Source of the DNA: Delftia sp. PS-11
GTDB lineage: Bacteria > Pseudomonadota > Gammaproteobacteria > Burkholderiales > Burkholderiaceae_C
Reading direction: 5' to 3'
Assembly (NCBI RefSeq): GCF_029870285.1
Contig: NZ_JACSYA010000014.1
Span: 62,001 to 126,000, forward strand
Length of the DNA: 64,000 bases
The notes under the pieces are model-generated. The model worked only from the letters and a program-made list of their open reading frames with translations. It was not told the origin of the DNA and ran no database searches. This document shows, one piece after another, positions 58,097-64,000 of this stretch (within the stretch, counting starts at the first letter, position 1; each line of letters begins with the position of its first letter). Both the position numbers and the translations under genes were made by a program.

Positions 58097-60338
58097 GCCA
58101 GGCCAGGCTCCAAACACAAAAACACTTGCGCTGCAGCGCCGCCGGCTGCTCCAGGCTGCAGGGGCGCTGCTGGCGGCGCCGGCAGCGGGCAGCCTGCTGA
58201 TTCCCGTGGCCCGGGCAGCCGAGGTCCCGCAGGTGGCCCCGGCCCTTGGCGACTGGGTCTGGATCGAGCCCTCGGGCCAGGTAGTGATCGGTGTGTCTCA
58301 GTGCGAGGTGGGGCAGGGCATCCATACCGGCCTGCCCCAGGTGCTGGCCGATGAGCTCGATGCCGACTGGGCCCGCGTGGCCGTGCGCTTCGTCACAGGC
58401 CGTGATGCCTACCGCAACGATGCGGGCGAGATGCCGTTCCAGCAGTTCGTGGGCGCATCCATGTCCATGAACTATTTCTACGAGCGCATGCGTCTGGCCG
58501 GTGCCCAGGCCCGCGATGTGCTGCTGCGTGCCGGTGCGGCCCGCCTGGGCGTGCGCCCCTCCCAGTGCACGACGCGTGCCAGCCGGGTGCTGCACCCGGC
58601 AACGCAGCGCAGCGTGGGCTATGGCGAGATTGTGGCCGACGCCTCCAGGCTGCCGCTGGCCGCGCGACCGCGCATGAAGTCCGTGTCCGAGCAGGGGCTG
58701 ATCGGCCGCAACCTGCGCCGTGTGGACACGCCCGCCAAGGTGGATGGCAGTGCGGTCTTCGGCATCGATGTCGAGGTGCCGGGCATGCTGATCGGCGCCG
58801 TGCGCATGGCGCCCAGCGTGACAGGGCGCATCGTGCGCATCCGCAACGAGGAGGCGGTGCGCGCGCGCCCTGGCGTGCATGCCATTGTGCGCACCACGCA
58901 GTGGCCGGATTCCGATCCCTGCACCGTGGTGGTGGTTGCTGATTCTTACTGGATCGCCAAGCAGGCGGCCGATGCGCTGGATATCGAGTTCGATGCAGGT
59001 GCGGCCGCCGGCGTGGACAGCGATCGCATCCATGCACAGTTCGTTGCGGGTCTGTCGGACGACAAGGCCGTGGTGGCCCGCAGCATGGGCAAGCCGCGCG
59101 AGCTGCTGGCGGCCGGCAGGGTGATCACGGCCGACTACCACTCGCCCTACATCACGCATGCGACCATGGAGCCCCTGGCCGCCACCGTCCATGTGCGCGA
59201 TGGCGAGGTCGAGACCTGGGGCCCCTACCAGGGCCAGGACTTCCTGCGCACCGAACTGGGCAAGGCCTGCGGTGTGCCTGCGGACAAGGTCATCGTGCAC
59301 ACCACGCTCCTGGGCGGCAGCTTCGGGCGCAAGTACATGCCCGACTTCGCGCTGCATGCGGCGGCGGCATCCAAGGCGGTGGGCCGGCCCGTCAAGGTCA
59401 TCCGCTCGCGCGAGGACGACATTCGGCATTCGTACTACCGGCCCGGTGCCTCGGGGCGGCTGAGTGCCGTGCTGGGGCCGGACGGCATGCCCGCTGCGCT
59501 GCATGCGCGCATTGCAGGCCAGTCGCTGTACGGCGCCATCCATCCCGCGAAGATGGCCGCTGCGGGCGGCTGGGACGAGACCATGGTCGAGTCCATCTAC
59601 GACCTGATTTATGGCGTGCCGAATTTGCTGGTGGATGCCGTGGATGTGAAGCAGCCCATACCGCTGAGCTATCTGCGCAGCGTGGGCACCACGTCCAGCG
59701 TGTTCTTTCTGGAAAGCTTCATCAGCGAGCTGGCCCATGCGGCGGGCATGGATGACTGCCAGTACCGGCGCCGCCTGCTGGCCGGACAGCCGCTGGCGCT
59801 GGGCGTGCTGGATGCGGCGGCCCGGGCCGCGCGCTGGGAGCAGCCCGCGCCGGCGGGCCTGCACCGCGCCATGACCTTCAACGTCTACACGGGGCGGGGC
59901 GAGAGCTTTCAGACCTTCGTCGCTCTGGTCATGGAATTGCGCGTGCTCGATGGCCGCGTGCGGCTGGAGCGCGCCGTCTGCGCGATTGACGCAGGCCGCG
60001 TGGTCAACCCGGGCCTGGTCCGCGCCAATGTCGAAGGCGGCATCGGCTTTGCACTGACCAACACCTTCAAGAGCCGGCTGAGCTTCGACAAGGGTGCTGT
60101 GCAGCAGGGCAATTTCCACGACTACCCGCTGCTTCAGCTGTCCGAGATGCCCCGTGTGGAAGTGGTCCTGCTCGACAGCGACCGCCCGCCCCAGGGCTGC
60201 GGCGAGGTGGCCCTGGGGCCCACGGCGCCCGCCGTGGCCACGGCTATGTTCCACGCCACGGGCCGCAGATTCCGCTCCATGCCGCTGCCGCAGGACATCC
60301 CGGTCACCGGATCACCGGCCCATCCCCTGTTTTCCTGA
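58074..60338 (+). CDS. iorB: Molybdopterin-binding subunit of isoquinoline 1-oxidoreductase-type hydroxylase
   Basis: 754-residue catalytic subunit holding molybdopterin cytosine dinucleotide. A Tat-type signal [18 protein letters not shown] (about 20-37) predicts export of the folded enzyme to the periplasm, together with the IorA subunit. Family features: [20 protein letters not shown], the active-site region [25 protein letters not shown], and the catalytic Glu in [16 protein letters not shown] near the C-terminus. Substrate could be an N-heteroaromatic or an aldehyde; not decidable here. No cytochrome domain is present, so the electron acceptor is unknown. Confidence 0.88.
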   Translation: MQPLRSNEPGQAPNTKTLALQRRRLLQAAGALLAAPAAGSLLIPVARAAEVPQVAPALGDWVWIEPSGQVVIGVSQCEVGQGIHTGLPQVLADELDADWARVAVRFVTGRDAYRNDAGEMPFQQFVGASMSMNYFYERMRLAGAQARDVLLRAGAARLGVRPSQCTTRASRVLHPATQRSVGYGEIVADASRLPLAARPRMKSVSEQGLIGRNLRRVDTPAKVDGSAVFGIDVEVPGMLIGAVRMAPSVTGRIVRIRNEEAVRARPGVHAIVRTTQWPDSDPCTVVVVADSYWIAKQAADALDIEFDAGAAAGVDSDRIHAQFVAGLSDDKAVVARSMGKPRELLAAGRVITADYHSPYITHATMEPLAATVHVRDGEVETWGPYQGQDFLRTELGKACGVPADKVIVHTTLLGGSFGRKYMPDFALHAAAASKAVGRPVKVIRSREDDIRHSYYRPGASGRLSAVLGPDGMPAALHARIAGQSLYGAIHPAKMAAAGGWDETMVESIYDLIYGVPNLLVDAVDVKQPIPLSYLRSVGTTSSVFFLESFISELAHAAGMDDCQYRRRLLAGQPLALGVLDAAARAARWEQPAPAGLHRAMTFNVYTGRGESFQTFVALVMELRVLDGRVRLERAVCAIDAGRVVNPGLVRANVEGGIGFALTNTFKSRLSFDKGAVQQGNFHDYPLLQLSEMPRVEVVLLDSDRPPQGCGEVALGPTAPAVATAMFHATGRRFRSMPLPQDIPVTGSPAHPLFS

Positions 60339-60351
60339 GGAAAGGACTTTC

Positions 60352-61173
60352 ATGCGAATCGAACACCTCACCCCGTCGATTGGATCGGAGATCCATGGCA
60401 TCGACCTGTCAGACAACACGCAGGTGCAGGCGCATGCACACGTCCTGCGCAGGCTGCTGGCCGAGCGCCAGGTGATCTTTTTCCGCGACCAGACGCTCCA
60501 TCCTGCGCAGCAGGTGCGCGTAGCCCAGGTCTTCGGCAAGGTCGAGCCGGTGTCCTCCACGTTTCCTGCGCACCCGGATGATCCTCACGTCGAGCTGCTG
60601 ATCAGCCAGGGCACGCGCACGGGCACCGACATCTGGCATGCCGACCTGACCTGGCAGGCCCTGCCGCCCGCAGGCGCCTGCCTGTATGCCGTGGAGGTGC
60701 CGGACACGGGGGGCGATACCCTGTGGGCCAGCATGACGGCGGCCTTTGCCTCGCTGGCGCCCGGCCTGCAGGCCTATCTGCGCACGCTGCGCGCCACCCA
60801 CAACTGGGAGGCGCCCGCCCTGCGGCAAAGCCTGGCGCGCCGCGATCCGTCGGGCGAGGCCTACCGCTCGACACGCCTGAAGCATCCCCCGCTGGAGCAG
60901 CCTGTGGTCTTCGAGCACCCGGTCACGGGTCTGCCCGTGGCCTTTGTGAACACGCTCTACACCACGCACATCGAGGGTGTCACCAGCGATGAGAGCGCGG
61001 CGCTGATCGCCCTGCTCAGCGGCCTGGCCAAGGTGCCTGAATGGCAGGTGCGCTTTCGCTGGCGCAAAGGCTCCGTGGCCATCTGGGACAACCTGGCCAC
61101 GCAGCACTATGCCGTCAATGACTACCACCCCGCTGCGCGGCGCATGCACCGTGTCGCGATCCGCCAGGGCTGA
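60352..61173 (+). CDS. TauD/TfdA-family Fe(II)/2-oxoglutarate dioxygenase
   Basis: 273 residues. Iron ligands are His96 and Asp98 (IWHADLTW) and a distal His near 252 (ATQHYAV); the 2-oxoglutarate-binding Arg is about 267 in MHRVAIRQG. Family members hydroxylate sulfonates, aryloxyacetates or sulfate esters; the substrate is not recognisable. GAGGAAAGGA lies before ATG 60352; upstream open frame belongs to the end of iorB. Part of the porin-ior-Bug operon. Confidence 0.9.
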   Translation: MRIEHLTPSIGSEIHGIDLSDNTQVQAHAHVLRRLLAERQVIFFRDQTLHPAQQVRVAQVFGKVEPVSSTFPAHPDDPHVELLISQGTRTGTDIWHADLTWQALPPAGACLYAVEVPDTGGDTLWASMTAAFASLAPGLQAYLRTLRATHNWEAPALRQSLARRDPSGEAYRSTRLKHPPLEQPVVFEHPVTGLPVAFVNTLYTTHIEGVTSDESAALIALLSGLAKVPEWQVRFRWRKGSVAIWDNLATQHYAVNDYHPAARRMHRVAIRQG

Positions 61174-61214
61174 GTACAGGCGCCATCCAATGCTCCACGA
61201 TGAAAGAACTCCAC

Positions 61215-62192
61215 ATGAAATCCCTGCAAAAGGCATGGGCGCTCGCATGCTGTATGGCCTCCTTGCTGTGGGCGGGCATGGCCCACGCCCAGGCCTATCC
61301 CCACAAGCCCATCACCATCGTTGTTGCCTATCCCGCAGGCGGCGATACCGATGCGCTGGCGCGGCTGTTCGCCGAAAAGCTGTCGCTTCGCGTCGGCCAG
61401 CCTGTGCTGGTCGATAACCGCGCCGGTGCCAGCGGCACCATCGGCAGCGGTTTTGTCGCCAAGGCGCCAGCCGATGGCTATACGCTGCTGCTGGCCCCCA
61501 ACACCTTTTCCATGGCCCAGTGGGTGCTCAAGCTGGGCGCTGGCCAGGGCTATGACGTGCTCCACGGCTTCACGCCTGTGATCGAGCTGGGCTCCACTTC
61601 GCTGTTCCTGGTCGCAGGGCCGGGGGCCGCCGGGCGCACGCTCAAGGAGGCCATTGCGCAAAGCGCTGGCCGTCCGCTGGGCTACGCCACGCCAGGCAAT
61701 GGCTCGCCCATGCATTTCCTGGGCGAAATGGTCAGGCGCGCCACTGGTGCCCGCTTCGAGCATGTGCCCTACAAGGGCGTGGCACCCGCGGTGACCGATG
61801 TGGTGGGTGGTCACGTGGCCTTGACCTACAGCACGCTGGGTTCCATCGGCCCCTATCTGTCAGGCGGCAGGCTGGTGGCGCTGGCCGTGGCCGACAGCCG
61901 GCGCTCGCCGCTGGCGCCGGATGTGCCCACGCTGGCCGAGCTGGGCTACAGGGATGTGGAACTGACGGCCTGGTATGGCCTGTTCGGCCCCGAAGGCATG
62001 CCGCCCGACGTGGTCAGGCTGCTCAATGCGCAGATGAATGACATCCTGCGCATGCCCGATGTGGTGGCCCGCATGGCCACGCTGGGGACGCTGCCCGTGG
62101 GCGGCCCGCCGCAGCGGCTGGGCAGGACCAATGCGGCGGATTTCGAGCGTTTTGGCCGGCTGGTCAGGGAACTGGGCATTCAGGCGGACTGA
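61215..62192 (+). CDS. Bug-family tripartite tricarboxylate transporter receptor (TctC-like)
   Basis: Periplasmic solute receptor, 325 residues from ATG 61215 with signal peptide MKSLQKAWALACCMASLLWA and AHAQ at the cleavage site. Family motifs: YPHKPITIVVAYPAGGDTD, VLVDNRAGASGTIGSGFVAK, and EHVPYKGVAPAVTDVVGGHV. Such receptors are very numerous in Burkholderiales, and bind carboxylates or aromatic acids. No tctA/tctB genes are adjacent. ATG 61200 is an alternative start. Ends the catabolic operon, convergent to a TetR gene. Confidence 0.9.
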   Translation: MKSLQKAWALACCMASLLWAGMAHAQAYPHKPITIVVAYPAGGDTDALARLFAEKLSLRVGQPVLVDNRAGASGTIGSGFVAKAPADGYTLLLAPNTFSMAQWVLKLGAGQGYDVLHGFTPVIELGSTSLFLVAGPGAAGRTLKEAIAQSAGRPLGYATPGNGSPMHFLGEMVRRATGARFEHVPYKGVAPAVTDVVGGHVALTYSTLGSIGPYLSGGRLVALAVADSRRSPLAPDVPTLAELGYRDVELTAWYGLFGPEGMPPDVVRLLNAQMNDILRMPDVVARMATLGTLPVGGPPQRLGRTNAADFERFGRLVRELGIQAD

Positions 62193-62341
62193 TCTGGCTG
62201 CGCTGCCGGTTAAGGCGCGCTCAGGATCAATGCAATCAGCGCGACGTGAAGGTGCGCAACGGCCCTGCGCTGCACGGGGTGCAGGCGCGGGTGGCGTTCG
62301 CGTTCTGACCGCTGCGCCCGCCACCGGCAGGCAGGCCGCGC

Positions 62342-63046
62342 CTAGGCTTGGGGCGCTGCAGGGCATGCCTGGGCGTTTTGCTGCGCCATGTCCTGCCCGA
62401 TGCGTTCGGCCAGCGTGCAGGACATGAAGCGCAGGTACTTCTCGATCTGCGCCTCGGCGGCAGGACCCTTGCCGAACAATTCGTCCAGCAGCGGCTGCGC
62501 CGTGGGCAGAAAGGCCGAAATGCTGAGGATGGCCAGGTGGATGAATCGCGCATCCAACTGGCCGTCCGGCGGCGCTCCCATCAGCATGGTCGATGTCAGC
62601 GCCAGCCCGCGCCGGGTGATGCGCTGCAGCGGCGTGTCCGAGGGGGCGGCGCTGTCATCGGGCTCGCCGTGGTAGATTTCCGACAGTGCGAGCCGTTCGA
62701 AGTGCGGATGCTCGCGCATGAAGTCCAGCCGCAGGCGCAGGCGCTGGTAGACGCGCTCCTCCACCGTGCCATGGGCCCTGAGCTGCACGTCCATGCGGTC
62801 CTGCAGATCGCGCATCAGCGATTCCGTGACTTCGCGCAGCAGGCCTTTGAGGCTGCCGAAGTAGTAACGTACCAGCGCGCGCGTGACGCCGGCCGCACTG
62901 GCGATTTCCAGAATGCTCAACTGCTCCGGGGTGCGTGTCCGCAGCAGCCGTACCGTGGTCTGCAGGATGATGTCGCGGCCCACGGCATCGTCGGCCTGTG
63001 GGCGGCCGCTGGCGCGGCGCGGCGGCTGTGCTGGAAGGGCGTCCAT
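62342..63046 (-). CDS. TetR/AcrR-family transcription regulator
   Basis: 234 residues. The HTH is clear at residues 43-64 (LSILEIASAAGVTRALVRYY) after a polar N-terminal stretch of about 22 residues; the ligand-binding domain (about 75-225) is divergent, so the effector cannot be predicted. The ATG at 63046 is the only candidate giving the usual N-terminus. Convergent with the Bug receptor gene of the molybdenum hydroxylase operon, so it may control it; the paired 10-bp operators upstream of the porin are a candidate target. Confidence 0.85.
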   Translation of the reverse strand: MDALPAQPPRRASGRPQADDAVGRDIILQTTVRLLRTRTPEQLSILEIASAAGVTRALVRYYFGSLKGLLREVTESLMRDLQDRMDVQLRAHGTVEERVYQRLRLRLDFMREHPHFERLALSEIYHGEPDDSAAPSDTPLQRITRRGLALTSTMLMGAPPDGQLDARFIHLAILSISAFLPTAQPLLDELFGKGPAAEAQIEKYLRFMSCTLAERIGQDMAQQNAQACPAAPQA

Positions 63047-63069
63047 TGCCGGTGACTGGTGCCTGCCGC

Positions 63070-63402
63070 TCAATGCGCCGGGGCGATGCCCGCCAGCGCC
63101 TGCGCAATCTCCTGCACCTGTTCCGGGCGTACCAGGCGTGCCGTCTCCTGCCCATCGCGCAGGACGATCAGCGTGGGCCAGAGCTTGACGCGGTAGCTGC
63201 GTCCCAGCGGCCTGCCCGGACCATCCTCGATCTTGAGATGCTCCACCTGAGCCTGCGAGGCCAGGGCCTGGGCGATCAGCGGCTGGGCGCGCTGGCAATG
63301 GCCGCACCATGGCGCGCCGAATTCCAGCAGGGTGATGCCGCGCAGTGCATCGACGGCGCTGCGCTCGGGAGGGGTCTCCAGGTGTGTGGACTGGTAGGGC
63401 AT
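63070..63402 (-). CDS. Thioredoxin-family protein
   Basis: 110 residues, thioredoxin fold with active site PWCGHC (Cys33 and Cys36) and the cis-proline WPTLIVL. No signal peptide, so cytoplasmic. The GH dipeptide between the cysteines is like that of thiol-disulfide isomerases, more oxidising than trxA. Between moeA and tetR on the minus strand with gaps of 33 and 23 bp, so likely one transcript. Confidence 0.87.
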   Translation of the reverse strand: MPYQSTHLETPPERSAVDALRGITLLEFGAPWCGHCQRAQPLIAQALASQAQVEHLKIEDGPGRPLGRSYRVKLWPTLIVLRDGQETARLVRPEQVQEIAQALAGIAPAH

Positions 63403-63435
63403 GTGCTTGTTGTCTCCTTGTGCGTGCCCATCATG

Positions 63436-64000
63436 TCACAGCGGCAGATCCAGGGGCAGCACGGACACCCTCTCGCCGGGCTGCACGCTGGCGCGCCCAT
63501 GTTCCAGCACGATCAGGCAGTTGGCCTCGACCATGGAACGCAGCACGCCCGACCCCTGCGGCCCTGTGCTGCGCACGGTGGCGCGGCCATCTGCGGCCAC
63601 CGACAGAATGCCGCGCTGGTATTCGGTGCGGCCGGGCCGCTTGGCCAGTGGTTCGGCAGCGACAGCCTCGGGCAGCGCCTGCGCGGCAGGCGCACAGCCC
63701 ATGAGGTGCAGCAGTGCCGGGCGCACGAAGATCAGAAAGCTCACCATGGCGGCCACCGGGTTGCCCGGCAGGCCGATCAGCAGGGCCGGGCGGGCCGCCT
63801 GGGCACTTGTGGCCTGCAGCAGACCCACGGCCAGCGGCCTGCCGGGGCGCATGGCCAGGCGCCAGAACTGCACGAGGCCCATGCTTTGCAGCACGGCGCG
63901 CGTGTGGTCGGCCTCGCCAGTGCTGATGCCGCCGCTGGTCAGCACCACGTCCGCCAGAGCTGCTGCTTCGCGCAGCCGCTCTTCAAGCGCCTGGGGCGTG
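63436..64000 (-). CDS. moeA: Molybdopterin molybdenumtransferase MoeA, C-terminal part (runs off the window)
   Basis: Inserts molybdate into adenylated molybdopterin. Only the last 188 codons are in the window; the start is beyond 64000. Visible motifs: LTSGGISTGEADHTR (MPT-binding), RPGRPLAVGLL, and LIGLPGNPVAAMVSFLIF, then the C-terminal domain IV (KRPGRTEYQRGILSV). Its neighbourhood to a molybdenum hydroxylase operon suggests cofactor supply, though moeA is also housekeeping. Confidence 0.92.
   Translation of the reverse strand, partial: TPQALEERLREAAALADVVLTSGGISTGEADHTRAVLQSMGLVQFWRLAMRPGRPLAVGLLQATSAQAARPALLIGLPGNPVAAMVSFLIFVRPALLHLMGCAPAAQALPEAVAAEPLAKRPGRTEYQRGILSVAADGRATVRSTGPQGSGVLRSMVEANCLIVLEHGRASVQPGERVSVLPLDLPL

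Noticed and set aside
57978..60254. A 758-codon minus-strand frame opposite iorB
   Set aside because: Antisense shadow; low-complexity His/Ala/Arg-rich translation.
62193..62341. Possible small gene or terminator between the Bug receptor gene and tetR
   Set aside because: The 149-bp convergent gap shows no clear stem with T-tract and no conserved coding sequence.

Overview
The window is a high-GC, gene-dense stretch of a chromosome from a betaproteobacterium. Gene order (cdsA-dxr-rseP-bamA-skp-lpxD-fabZ-lpxA-lpxB-rnhB; carA-carB-greA; yhbY/rlmE-ftsH-folP-glmM; dnaX-ybaB-recR; gloB-methyltransferase-rnhA), protein sequence character and the Bug-type solute receptor point to Burkholderiales, family Comamonadaceae, most likely Comamonas or a close relative. 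This is inference from family knowledge, not a database search. No insertion sequence, prophage, CRISPR array, tRNA or rRNA was seen.

Layout. 0-10.6 kb: the envelope biogenesis operon (CDP-diglyceride synthase, DXP reductoisomerase, RseP protease, BamA, Skp, the first steps of lipid A synthesis with FabZ, and RNase HII), tightly packed with several start/stop overlaps. 10.6-17.2 kb: an rRNA-type 2'-O-methyltransferase, carAB behind a roughly 130-nt possibly structured leader, greA behind a short terminator-containing leader, and a DUF4149 membrane protein. 17.3-23.7 kb: a small glycosyltransferase, yhbY divergent from rlmE, then ftsH, folP and glmM. 23.7-37.9 kb: a PAS-GGDEF-EAL regulator, then a phosphate/polyphosphate island: a short Ppx-like protein, polyphosphate kinase, a full-length exopolyphosphatase, and pstSCAB-phoU-phoB-phoR. 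Three well-formed Pho boxes, each exactly 10 bp from a -10 element, sit before ppk, ppx and pstS, and a fourth, less regular one faces the short ppx. 37.9-46.1 kb: a MATE transporter and an ArnT-like glycosyltransferase, ribosomal protein L31 type B, a citrate synthase homologue carrying an N-terminal DNA-binding-like domain divergent from a class III CoA-transferase, then rho and trxA. 46.4-56.3 kb: a flavoprotein, the 4.5S SRP RNA (minus strand), dnaX-ybaB-recR, a MAPEG protein, a solitary NMT1-type binding protein, mltD-gloB, a methyltransferase and rnhA. 56.5-64 kb: a likely catabolic operon (porin, two-subunit molybdenum hydroxylase of the isoquinoline 1-oxidoreductase type, TauD-like dioxygenase, Bug receptor), facing a TetR regulator, a thioredoxin-like protein and the C-terminal part of moeA.

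The most interesting signals beyond the gene list are: an A9 slippery run plus downstream hairpin in dnaX that would produce a 391-residue gamma-type protein; the HTH-citrate synthase/CoA-transferase pair with direct repeats over the shared promoter; the coordinated Pho boxes on both polyphosphate synthesis and degradation genes; a GraL-like promoter-terminator leader before greA; paired 10-bp palindromic operators before the porin/molybdenum hydroxylase operon; and apparent leaderless promoters at yhbY and dnaX. Starts were re-chosen for many genes from ribosome binding sites and family N-termini; rseP, ftsH and rnhA appear to start at TTG.
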